Assembly: GCF_009727055.1 (NCBI RefSeq)
Contig: NC_052353.1
Coordinates: 40,595,729-40,659,728, forward strand
Origin: Benincasa hispida
Lineage: Eukaryota; Streptophyta; Magnoliopsida; Cucurbitales; Cucurbitaceae
DNA: 64,000 bases
Direction of reading: 5' to 3'
Part shown: piece after piece, positions 47,501-56,635 of the stretch
How the letters are laid out: each line of letters opens with the position of its first letter
Numbering within the stretch: the first letter of the stretch is position 1
Position numbers and translations under genes: made by a program
Notes under the pieces: model-generated
Seen by the model: only the letters and a program-made list of their open reading frames with translations
What the model was told of the DNA's origin: nothing
Databases searched by the model: none

Positions 47501-50172
47501 CGGATGGGTTCCTCGACGGACTAGGCTATGTCGAAAAAAATACCTTTTTTTTCCGTCGACGGCGGCGGCTAACAACGGCGAACGAACCGAAGACGGCGGC
47601 TGTGAGCAAAAGTTTAAACTCACCCCTCCACAGAACCCTAAACGTAACACAAACGGGTTCTAAATTCTCAAATCCTAAGATTCACAAAACCCTAAATTTG
47701 TTTAGAGGACTCTGCTACCATATAAAACTAGTTTGACAGAGAATAAGAATACTCTATTCATTCACCAAAGATATGAATATATACAAGTGTACAAAGCATA
47801 GAAAAGGAAAGAAATATAACAAAATATTTACAATAATTGAAAACTCTAACAATAGAACTATAACAGAGACAATGTAGCAAAAGTCCTCTTGAGTTGAAAT
47901 ATTCATGGAGCATTTTTCCTTTGAAATCGTTCTTGCAAATTGAGCCAGATTGCTCGAGCAAAATCAGCAAAAAATGCTAGCAGAAATAGGTTTTGAAATA
48001 GAGTTCAAAATCCATGAAATAGCTATGTTGTTGTTTCGAATACATGTCAGAAGAAGCTCCCCAATTGGTCATGCAAGAATGCCGTCAATGAAACCGAGTT
48101 TATTCTTGACAGATAATCCCATCACCGTTGCTCGACTCCAAGAAACATAGTTTTCTTTGGTAAGAGGCTCCATAACTAGAACAAGGTTTGTGTTATCATT
48201 ATGATGAAAGTAATACAGATTGAGATATGCTTCAAATTGATATTGAGAGATCGGAGATGGAGATGATGTGTTCTGAGGAACAAGAATTTCAAGATTGTTG
48301 GAAAAATTCGTGTTAGGATCAACTGGTTCTTCAGAGTTGATAGGATGATTGCCGTTAGACATGGCGGGAGGTTAAAGGTGAACGAATGAAAAGCAGAAGG
48401 TTGAAAATAAAAGAAGATTTTTATTAAAGAACTTCTGATACCATATTAACCCGGGAATTTTAATAAATCATCCTCACACTTTTTATTAATTGGGCCTTAG
48501 CCATATACAAGTGTGGGCCAAACAATAATTAGTTACAAAAGGTAACAAACTAATAGCACATACAAAGATCATAAACTATAACTATCAAGTTATTTACCGA
48601 TAACAGAAAATATATCTATTTCTAATACAAGTCTTTCCAACATAAGTACAACTCATTGTGATTATATGCTCCTTCCCTTAAAGTCAGAAGTCCAAATCCT
48701 ATAACGTAATATGTGTGTGCTATAACGTTGTGTGTGTGTGTGTGTAACGTAATATGTGTGCTATAACGTAATGTGTGTGTATGCACACGCACGCATGTGC
48801 AAGTGCTTGTGCGTGTGCATGTGTGTGCGTGCGTGTTGTGCTAGACTAATTGCGTGATCATTAAACTTGAATCAAATGAAAAAATAAATAAATAATGCTT
48901 AGCCAATGCAGAATCATTCAATCAGGCAATTGACTCTTTTTCTCCCATGTAATCACCTTGAATTCAGTTGGCTTAGTTAACTGAAACACCAAAGCATCCC
49001 CATCTACTAACCGGTGATCAATGGAAAACCCTCTCCAACCACCACTAAGACCTGTTTTGTCGGCAAGGTATTTTGTTTGGAACTCATTATCATCCTCGTC
49101 CACCAGAGTTAGCATTTCATCCTCATGGGGAAGGTGTGTCTTGCAAAAATGAACTGGAAGACCCTATAAGATATGTATAAAGACAACATCAGTACATACA
49201 CTAACCGTCAAATATACTTTGTCCAATGTAAGCTTTATATAACCAATCAAAGCTGAAAATTTTCAGTAAAATAATATCATAAACTGACCAGCCAAAATCC
49301 CCCTGTGACATGTGATTGAAGCATGGGCTTTATAAAACTTGGATACCTAGATTCCAGGGTAGATTGAAGGTCTTGTGCTCTGTTAATAGCATATTGCCTT
49401 TCTTCATGTGAAGCATAAATCCGGCTCAACAAATCTCTCCTTTGATAAGGCCTGAAAATCCAATATTTGTATAAGTGAAAAGACACCAAATCGTCTCATG
49501 TCGAAGTAATTCGAAACAGGATTTTCTTGCATACCTTCTTAAACTTGAAAGTGGTTCAATGGGCAACTGCAAATACCAATATGACAGAGCATTAAGCTAA
49601 GAAAAATAACAATCCACTGAAATCAAGATAGTTCATCTAAATGCCTAAATTAGAAACTGACCAACGATTAAACTACACATTTCTTCATTGTGACAGCTTA
49701 AATAAACGTGTCATTTCAGTAAGAAAGTAAGTAACGTTCAAAATGGCTGCTGTTCGAAGACTACATTTTCTTTTCCTCACGTGGAACATTTCCAATAAAA
49801 AAAAATGGGGTGAAATTCAAAACCAAGAGTTCAAATCCTACCTCCTTATAGTTCGGAAGGGGCTTATCAGCAAAACGACTAGACCTTCTCACACTGAAAG
49901 ACGAGTTATCGAGTGGCTGACGAGGACGCTTTAGCTGTTTCGTCTTCCAGAACCCAAACAGAGAGAGAAATCAAGCTTTAAATCCATTCTCATGGTGGAA
50001 AACATTGGATTATGAAGTATTTTAAACAATAGAAACCTACCGGAGAGGATTTAGGGCTGGAAGATTTCAGAGCATCGGCGAGTTTGTTCAGATTAAGCTG
50101 CTCCATCCTCTTCTTATTCTCCTCCAACCTCTGGCGTCGGCATTCCTCGTAAGTCAGGTTCGATTCCACCAT
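37949..50172 (-). CDS. B3-domain protein (At3g19184/At5g42700-type), full seven-exon model with a 10.4-kb intron
   Basis: Minus-strand exons: 50041-50172, 49842-49943, 49535-49566, 49289-49451, 48957-49163, 38147-38567 and 37949-37959. They total 1068 nt, 355 aa, with GT-AG at every intron and no frame break. The N-terminus ([35 protein letters not shown]) and the basic [16 protein letters not shown] are hallmarks of this B3 subgroup. The B3 DNA-binding domain runs from about residue 128 to 217 ([42 protein letters not shown]). Exon 5 ends ...TEFK and exon 6 opens [11 protein letters not shown], which restores the last strand of the fold. The tail (about 222-350) is three 35-residue K/E/D/S-rich repeats and ends RKK, probably nuclear and disordered. 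Intron 5 holds two nested copia elements. Reading through its donor would give a shorter protein ending at 48918. Confidence 0.83.
38982..39166 (-). repeat. 3' LTR of the outer copia
   Basis: 185 bp, matching the 5' LTR at 48444-48627 along its whole length with small differences (for example AACCAGGGAA against AACCCGGGAA, and two small indels). Confidence 0.85.
39174..40807 (-). pseudogene. Outer copia reverse transcriptase and RNase H, broken
   Basis: The minus strand reads [51 protein letters not shown] and [11 protein letters not shown] (40807-40217), then the catalytic [12 protein letters not shown] (near 40110) and [15 protein letters not shown] (40192-39857). The RNase H end (39572-39174) has [13 protein letters not shown], the acidic LFCDNQ and ADVFTKPL. 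Frames change between segments and some sequence between 39857 and 39572 is degenerate, so no intact polyprotein remains. Confidence 0.9.
41547..42515 (-). pseudogene. Outer copia protease and integrase segment
   Basis: This frame carries the aspartic protease active site ([12 protein letters not shown], about 42290), the GAG-pre-integrase block [13 protein letters not shown], the integrase zinc ligands [11 protein letters not shown] and the first catalytic Asp in [10 protein letters not shown] followed by [15 protein letters not shown]. It stops at 41547, before the rest of the integrase core, and the sequence up to the reverse transcriptase at 40807 is degraded. Confidence 0.88.
42461..42658 (-). 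pseudogene. Outer copia gag zinc knuckle
   Basis: [14 protein letters not shown] fits the CX2CX4HX4C zinc knuckle of gag nucleocapsid. Downstream a 30-bp tandem duplication (about 42493-42551) repeats the TPSPWI/SMDSTP region and shifts the frame into the protease segment. Confidence 0.85.
42950..43098 (-). repeat. 3' LTR of the inner copia
   Basis: 149 bp, matching 47721-47865; on the minus strand it ends TTTTACA. Confidence 0.85.
43307..44877 (-). pseudogene. Inner copia reverse transcriptase and RNase H, broken
   Basis: The minus strand reads [35 protein letters not shown] and [11 protein letters not shown] (44877-44470), then the catalytic [13 protein letters not shown] (44436-44233), [20 protein letters not shown] (44170-43931), and RNase H with [20 protein letters not shown] (43958-43692) and [15 protein letters not shown] (43678-43307). 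Four separate frames are needed, so it is inactive. Confidence 0.9.
45142..46319 (-). pseudogene. Inner copia integrase, broken
   Basis: 46319-46116 and on to 45900 read the pre-integrase and zinc part ([11 protein letters not shown]) and [13 protein letters not shown] with an in-frame stop near 46024. 45885-45142 continue the core with [11 protein letters not shown] and the catalytic Glu in [20 protein letters not shown]. The zinc knuckle and the protease DSGA motif were not found between this and gag, so a deletion near 46450-46490 is likely. Confidence 0.85.
46484..47220 (-). pseudogene. Inner copia gag, frameshifted
   Basis: From the ATG at 47220 the frame reads [20 protein letters not shown] and [20 protein letters not shown]. 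It shifts near 46900 and continues as [40 protein letters not shown] and [14 protein letters not shown] to 46484. This is a typical copia gag without its zinc knuckle. Confidence 0.87.
47481..47520. repeat. 16-bp tandem repeat in the inner copia leader
   Basis: TCGACGGATGGGTTCC is repeated exactly at 47481-47496 and 47497-47512, with a half unit to 47520. It sits in an unusually GC-rich leader. Confidence 0.85.
47721..47865 (-). repeat. 5' LTR of the inner copia
   Basis: 145 bp, starting TGTTATAG on the minus strand and ending TTTTATA (C lost against the 3' copy) directly before the primer-binding site. Confidence 0.85.
48444..48627 (-). repeat. 5' LTR of the outer copia
   Basis: 184 bp, followed on the minus strand by the Met-tRNA-type primer-binding site TGGTATCAGAAG. 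Confidence 0.85.
48701..48840. repeat. GT-rich alternating purine-pyrimidine tract
   Basis: It contains TG runs (48729-48745, 48772-48780) and then about 60 bp of almost strictly alternating TG/CG/CA dinucleotides, plus three copies of an ATAACGT(A/T)-type unit. It lies between the 3' side of exon 5 and the outer copia, inside intron 5. Confidence 0.85.
48918..50172 (-). CDS. B3-domain gene, exons 1-5 as a short reading without the distal exons
   Basis: If the donor at 48956 (AAG|GTGATT) is not used, exon 5 continues for 13 codons (...[12 protein letters not shown]) to a stop at 48918-48920, giving 224 aa. This reading lacks the conserved VYIIR strand that closes the B3 fold, so I regard it as an intron-retention product or as what a gene predictor would report, and not as the main protein. 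It is listed because the retrotransposon-filled intron could favour it. Confidence 0.55.
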
Positions 50173-50539
50173 TTTCCTGGAAACCAAACAGTCAATCCCT
50201 CAATCGGCAAAGAGAACAAAAAGAACAATAAAGTGAAGTTAGAATCTGTCAGTGAACTGAAGCTCGTTCCCTTCGATTTTCCGCTTATGGGCTCTTGAGA
50301 GAGAATTTCGAGCGCCAATATAGAGAGCTCTGGAGTTTGATTTGAATTTAAACCGGGCTGATAAAGGCCGAAGTTCAGCTCTATAACAAGTGAACAGTGA
50401 AGACGACGAAGTGGATTGGGCCTGGACCTGGGCTTAATGGGCTCTACACCTTGCTATTGGAAGCCCATTTACTTTTGACTTATTTGGAAAGCCCATGGGA
50501 TTGATTGGATGGAAAAATTTAGGCTATTTAACGACCAAC

Positions 50540-50800
50540 GGCCCTTTAGTAACTATTTTCTTTTTTGTTTTTGAAAGTTATGTCTATTCTCTCTCTATTT
50601 CTTACAATTATTTAATTACAATTTTTAGTCAAATTCAAAAAATAAAATAGATTTTTAAAAATTACTTATTTTTAGTTTTCAAATTTTGGCTTGATTTTCA
50701 AACCATTGGTAAGAAGTAGATAAATAAGAAATTTAGAAGTGAAATTAGTGTTTATAGGCTTAATTTTCAAAAAAAAAAAATCAAAAAACTGAAATAAACA
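50540..50800 (-). mobile_element. Family A element, reverse orientation
   Basis: The minus strand matches the family body: AATTAAGCCTATAAACACTA, CTAAATTTCTTATTT and ACCAATGGTTTGAAAATCAA. It has no open frame. Confidence 0.55.
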
Positions 50801-50801
50801 T

Positions 50802-51028
50802 TAGCTTTTAGTTTTCTATTTTTGGAAATTATGTTTGTTTTCTTACCATTTTTTTACTATGACTTTTATCTTTCCTAACTAAATACTTGAATTTTAATTA
50901 AATTTGAAAAACAAAAACTATTTTTTTCAATTTTCAAATAAAAAAACCAATAGGTGAAAGTAATGTTTATAAGCTTAATTTTTAAAATTAAAAAACTAAA
51001 ACCCAAATAGTTATTAGACAGGGTCTTA
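50802..51028 (-). mobile_element. Family A element, reverse orientation, decayed
   Basis: It directly follows the previous copy and ends AAATAGTTATTAGACAGGGTC, a diverged form of the family terminus. Weak but visible. Confidence 0.45.
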
Positions 51029-51628
51029 GTTTTTTTTAAAAAAAAAATTTGAAAATCAAGCTTATAAATACTACTAGAACTTTAAGTTTGAATATGTTTG
51101 GATTCACTTGAGAAAAAAATATTTTTTTAAAAAAAAAAACTTATTTTTATTTAAACACTTTTGATAAAAACTTATTCAAATACATTTTAATGGTTGTCAA
51201 ACAATTCAGTTTCTTCAAAATGACTTATTTTTAAATTAAACACTTGAAAATATATTCTAAATACATCATTTCTTTATTACACAATCTAACTTTTTATAAG
51301 TATTTACAAAAACCAAACTATTTTCAATAACTTATGTTTTTTAAATTTGACTGAGAATTCATATATTCGTTTAGGAAGGAAAAAGACCATTCTAAATATT
51401 CAGCATAAAACAAGTACAAATTTCAAGCGACTAAAAATCAGATGGTTATTAAATGATTATCAAAAGAAACTTTAATAATTTGTTTTGATAGATTACCAAA
51501 AGTATCTAATATTTTGATCCAGTAGATATAAATTTTAATTTCATATCCAGTGGATCTCTAAATTTTCAATTTTATATCTAATACATCTACAAGTTTTAAA
51601 ATTTTTAAGAATTAAAAATTATTAAAAA

Positions 51629-51918
51629 TGTGTTCCGTTTGGTAACCATTTTGTTTTTTAAAATTAAGCCTATGGACACTACTTTCACCTCTAAATTTAT
51701 TCTTTTGTTATCTATTTTCACCAATGGTTTAAAAAACCAAGTCAAATTTTGAAAATTAAAAAAGTAGCTTTCAAAAAGTTGTTTTTGGTTTTGAAATTTG
51801 GCTGAGAATTCAACCGTTTTATTTAAGAAAAATACAAATCATGGTAAGAAATACGGATGAAATATGTTTAATTTTAAAGAAATAAAATAAAAAATAAAAT
51901 AGTTACAAAACGAGGTCA
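51629..51918 (+). mobile_element. Family A element
   Basis: It starts GTTCCGTTTGGTAACCATTT and ends AAAATAGTTACAAAACGAGG, with the shared blocks AATTAAGCCTATGGACAC and CTGAGAATTCAACC. It is one of the best-preserved copies. Confidence 0.68.
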
Positions 51919-52010
51919 AAATAATTCATATTAAAGTGAAACTTAGAGAATAATTTTAAATTAATTAAACTAAACAATACTTTGGAGTAAGAAATTTTAA
52001 ACCAACCGTT

Positions 52011-52316
52011 AAGGTCTCGTTTGATAACTATTTTATTTTTTGTTTTTGTTTTTAAAAATTAAGTCTATGACACTACTTTCACCTCTAAATTTCTTAATTT
52101 GTTATCTATTTTTCCCCAATGGTTTAAAAAACCAAGCCAAATTTTGAAAACTAAAAAAGCAACTTTCAAAAAGTTGTTTTGTTTTTTGAATTAGATTAAG
52201 AATTCAACTATTATACTTAAGAAATATACAAATCATAATAATAAATATAGATAAAATAGGCTTAATTATTTAAAAAAAAAGAAAAAAATAAATGATTATC
52301 AAACTGACCTAAACAA
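52011..52316 (+). mobile_element. Family A element
   Basis: It starts AGGTCTCGTTTGATAACTA and ends AAATGATTATCAAACTGACC, forming imperfect inverted termini of about 18 bp. The body matches the copy at 51629-51918. Confidence 0.68.
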
Positions 52317-55300
52317 AATTAATTTAAAATTTAAAATTTAAACAACGAAATAGCACCAACCTCAAAGTTCCGGCCTAAATTTCAACCTGCAGAAGACAAA
52401 TTCTCCAAAAAAAAATTTAGTATCATTTCGGCATAAAAGAAACTTTTGGCCATAATGAGGTGAGTAAAATCTAGTAAATTGTTTAGATTAACATTTTTTT
52501 TCTCTTTACAATAAAAAGAATAGCTCAAAAATTTAAATATCCCCAAATGGGCAAATTGAATATTTATTTATTGCCATCAAGAACCTAGTTGAGTGGTTAA
52601 ATGCATATAATGTCTTTGAAGCTAGAGCTACTAAAAAGTATTTTTTAGTCCCTAAATCTTAGATCTTATTTTCTTTTATTTCTTCTTGAATTTAGTATCC
52701 ATTAGGTATAGATTATTGATATTGAAAATGACTTTTGGACTTAGGCCTATAATAAAATCAAAGCTTACATCAAAAGTTAAAAAATGAAAAGGTGAAAATG
52801 TGGTAGTGGTAAAAGTATCACTTTTCTTACGTGTATATTGTTGTTGTTTGTTTGATCAAAAGGGTGGATTTGGGTCATCGTTCTTGCATGATAAATAAAT
52901 AAATTTTAAATACTTATCTGTTTAATTTTTTAACCTGATTTTGTTAAAATAAATCAACCGTTTGAATATTAAATGAGATTCATTATTTTGACAATTTTTT
53001 TCCATATTATGCCCGTTTTTCTTCTTATTCAACCCTAGTTGTTTTTGCATTCATCTTCTTCATAAACCTAGACCAATAAAATTATGATTTTTTCATCTTC
53101 TCTTCATTTGTTTTAAGTATTCTTTTTTTAATTCCAATCATTTTTCGACGAATGCATACCTGAAATTAGAAGTTGTGTTAACCTTAAGAGCAACCGACAC
53201 TAGCAATTAGTATCGAGATTGTGTCATAATTACTTTTAGGACGGTGATTCTTCCACGGTATAGCTACTTTTCGATATCTATTTTTACAGTTAATTTTTAT
53301 AAATATATAGATTAAAACGGGGCCTTCACTATATCCGTCCTGAATGATAAAAAGGGTAAACTTTTCCTTAAATTATTATAAAAATAAATAAATAAATAAC
53401 GGTTGTGCCATGAAAATTATTATTTTGTCCCCTTTTTTAAAAAAAATCGTTTCAATTTATTCAGGGACCAGAATTTATTCATTCCACATGTCGTTCAACA
53501 ATTCGATTATGTAAAATAAACATTAAACAATAGCAATAGCAATATAATATAAAAATTAAAAATGTGATTGATCTTTTCTAAAAAAAAAATGTGATTGAAT
53601 TTTCCATTAGAAAAAAATGTGATTGATTTTTTTAAACTAAATTTATAACTGCAACTATTCCATTTGTAACGTTGGATCTCATAATTTCAAGGTTGTTTTC
53701 AAATAAAGAAAAATAAATCGATTTATTTATCGATATAGCAAAATATTATTTTTCAGTGGTAAAAGTCTATCACGATATATCACGACTAGATGTGACATTT
53801 TTACTTTACTTAAAAATGTTTTCAGCAATTTTACTATTTAAAATAACTCTAAGTTAAATTTAAACAAAAAAATTAAATTTAAACAAAAAATATGATTGGA
53901 GTTAGGCTTAAAGTTTATAGATCAACTATTTTACAACCATCTAAATTAATAATTAGTTTTTGGAATTTTCTCCTTTTTCTTCCTTGTGCATTTTTCCTCA
54001 ATTCCTCATTGTTAAGGTAACATATTTATCCCTTGTAAATAAAGTATCATATTATTAAATATAAAAAAAAAAAAACACAAATATATCCTTACAAGTTCAT
54101 AAATTAATTAAATATATAGATATATAAAAAAAATGGAATATGAGTTATGGAATTCAAAAATTGCTTGACAAATTTGTATAATCTTGGATTTGACTCTTTT
54201 CTATAATCATCCAATTGCTTGACGTGTGTGCTGGTGTGTATCAACATAAAACATTGTTTTTTAGTATATGATTAATTTCTACAATAATCTATGGAAGATA
54301 TGTCAACTCGAGCACGACTTAAGATGACAAATATCGTCTTAAAGATAGATGATTTGATCTCCTACCCACCCTGCAATTGTTGAACTAATATATAATTGTT
54401 TTTAATTAGGTCATATAGAATAGGTAGATTGGACCCTATGGGTGACATGTTCGATCTTTTTTTTTCTAGTACAACAACTGTGGGGGTGGGGATTAAACCT
54501 CCGACCTCTAGAGATAGAGCGCATGTCAATACTACTAAGTTAAGCTCACTTTGGCATATCCGAATTATTATCATATACACGAGGTTAATCAAACTTAACT
54601 GCTTAAATATAATTTAAAAGTAAATTGTTGCTACTAGGTTATACATAAAAATGTGAAGAGTCAACGCTACTAGTTTCTTCAAATAATATACTTTAGAAAT
54701 ACTTTAAATATAAATTAACTAATTAAGATATTAATAACTTTTTTTAATCGAAGATGCGAGTCTCTACATTTATTTTGTGGAGCATGCTAGCAATGTTCTA
54801 CATCGACTAGATAACAATAAGATTGGAACAAATAATTTGAAAAAGTTATTATATTTTCAACACATTTGAATTTGAATTATAATACTACTATAAAACCAAA
54901 GTAATTTGACAAAGTAGAAACAAGAGTATTGGTTGACAACAAAATGGGTGACATTATCACAAATCCCAATTCTTTATTTTATTAAAATTATGTGTGTTTT
55001 TCAAGTTTCTGACTCCACATTTTCAAACAATTCTCTTTCTCATTATTTTAGGTTTTATTTGATGTAAAGTATTATTGCTTTAATAATGAGTAGAATTACT
55101 ATTAGATCCTTATCATTGAGTATAGTTCAATGAATAAATATTTATTATTTTGTATGATTTGGAAGATAAATATTTTGCTCTATGATAAAATGTAAAGTAT
55201 TATTAATCTTTCTTCAAGTATTTAATATCTTGATCAAAGTGAATTTAATTAAGTGATATTGACATATATTTCGATTTAAGAGATCGGGATTTAATTTCCC

Positions 55301-55730
55301 ACTCCTGCAATTGTTATGTTGAAAAAAAGTGTTTAATATCTTGATGGTCATAAGTTATTAAGTTAATTAGTAGCTTTAAATAATAGGTCCTATCTCTAGC
55401 ATAAAAAATTGAAAACGAAAAACCTAAGGATGAAAATTATCAAAATTTAGGACAGTAGCCACTTATTGTGAGCAATTTTCGAGTCAAATTTTTGTTTCCT
55501 TGTGTCGGCATACGTGTGAAATCTAGCTTGGATTGTACCTCTCTTTGATAAACTCCTTCGTGGAATCAATAAATTACTCAACTCATAATTTGTATAGCCA
55601 ACCTACTTCAGCAAATTCTACATGTTTGATCATAGAGTAGTATAGTTTCGTTTCAAGTAATGGCTTGTCACATGATATTATAATTGAGGTTGGGTTGAGA
55701 AGAAGAAGAAAATGACATTGTAAGGGAGAT
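52317..55730. other. Gene-free AT-rich DNA
   Basis: No coding sequence is recognised. A GATAGA-type MULE scrap lies near 53733-53850. A stretch at about 54475-54560 with GGGATTAAACCTCCGACCTC resembles the tRNA-derived part of a SINE but is too short to call. Confidence 0.45.
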
Positions 55731-55739
55731 GTGGGTCAT

Positions 55740-56035
55740 AAGGTTGGCAATGGGGTTGGGGTGGAGCGGAGGAGGGTTCCCGGTCCCCACAGGGATCTTA
55801 CCCTCATCCCCACCTCCTTCCCCGCTTTCAAAACGGGTTCCCACGGGGACCCATTCCCCATTTTCTCTTTTGTTGTTTTAGATTGAGCTAAATTAAATAC
55901 TACGTCAAATGTAAAAAGTTAAATACCTAATATATATATAGGGGTGGGGTAGGGGACGGGGAGCTTAAGGGGTTCCCGATTTGACCCCATCTCTGGTCAA
56001 ATCGGAGATTTCCAATCCGATCGGGTCCACCCCTA
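55740..56035. repeat. GC-rich repeat with GGGG/CCCC-rich ends
   Basis: Two GC-rich blocks (about 55748-55860 and 55940-56035), full of GGGGTGG, GGTCCCC and CCCCAT words, flank an AT-rich centre. They stand out sharply from the surroundings, and their ends are partly complementary. No open frame of note; probably a non-autonomous element of unknown type. Confidence 0.45.
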
Positions 56036-56635
56036 CAAGGAATTGTCAATCTTAGTGGATCAACAATTCTGTACCATAAATTAATTTTCAATATGAGTTT
56101 GCTTGATAATTTGGTGGAATAGAAGCATCTATGAGAACAAGATATAATAATCTTTCCTAAAAATGAGGAAAAGATATAACAAGCTACAGGATTTAAAATT
56201 GAACCATCTAAATAAATCTGAGTAAATCTAATAACTATGTCAAGTGTGAAAGTGTCTCATCACCTACATTATTGACTTATCTAAAATTTATTTAATAGAT
56301 ATGTCAAATCAATATTCTATTAATAATGTTATTCGGGAGAAACAAAATTAAGTGAAAGTTTATGAATTAATAAATATTTTTAATATTTAGGGATTAGATA
56401 AAACAGAATTGAAAGTTTAAGAATTTGTAAAGCATTTTTTCAAGTTCTGAATGTTTCATACACAAACGGATCATAAGTTCATATAATCAATTTTTTTTTT
56501 TAAAAAAAATGAAATTTGAAATTTAGCTAAAATCCCAAATTTGTTTATTTAAGAAACAATAGTAAAAAAATTGAAATCATTTTCATAAAAATAAATAAAT
56601 AAATAAATAATTGAATTTGTTGTCAGACTATACCT

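Larger units (their letters stand above)
42950..47865 (-). mobile_element. Inner copia retrotransposon nested in the outer gag
   Basis: The 3' LTR is 42950-43098 and the 5' LTR 47721-47865, about 95% alike over the central 113 bp. The 5' LTR starts TGTTATAG. The primer-binding site TGGTAGCAGAGTCC is at 47707-47720 and the polypurine tract ACTTGAGGGGGAGT borders the 3' LTR. The flanks AAGAC (42945-42949) and GAGAC (47866-47870) form a target-site duplication with one change. Length is 4916 bp, near full size for copia. Confidence 0.9.
42748..48362 (-). pseudogene. Outer copia gag, split by the inner copia
   Basis: The gag start (48362-48069: [41 protein letters not shown]) and its continuation to about 47871 are separated from the rest (about 42944-42748: [34 protein letters not shown]) by the 4.9-kb inner copia. 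Removing the insert and one target duplication rejoins the gag frame around ATLS...NQDLISMY, apart from a stop. Confidence 0.82.
38982..48627 (-). mobile_element. Outer copia retrotransposon with TA...TA LTR termini
   Basis: The 5' LTR is 48444-48627 (184 bp) and the 3' LTR 38982-39166 (185 bp). They are closely similar and both start TAT(T/C)AGAAATAG and end GGTTAATA, so the termini are not TG...CA. The primer-binding site is at 48431-48443 (TGGTATCAGAAGT) and the polypurine tract CTTGAGGGAGAG is at about 39167-39178. Without the nested element it is about 4.7 kb. Flanks CGTGT and CAAGT agree at only 3 of 5 positions, so the target duplication is decayed or the ends are misjudged. Confidence 0.85.
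38568..48956 (-). other. Intron 5 of the B3 gene, 10,389 bp
   Basis: Both ends are GT-AG. It contains 414 bp of unique DNA at the 3' side, the outer copia (38982-48627) with the inner copia nested in it, and 329 bp with a GT-rich tract at the 5' side. Both retrotransposons lie in the same orientation as the gene. Confidence 0.78.

Noticed and set aside
48628..48632. CGTGT (38977-38981) and CAAGT (48628-48632) as the target duplication of the outer copia
   Set aside because: Only 3 of 5 bases agree, so I do not call it.
54362..54617. Possible small gene or tRNA at 54.4-54.6 kb
   Set aside because: The CCTCCGACCTCTAG stretch resembles a tRNA T-arm, but no cloverleaf forms and both strand frames lack homology; more likely a SINE scrap.
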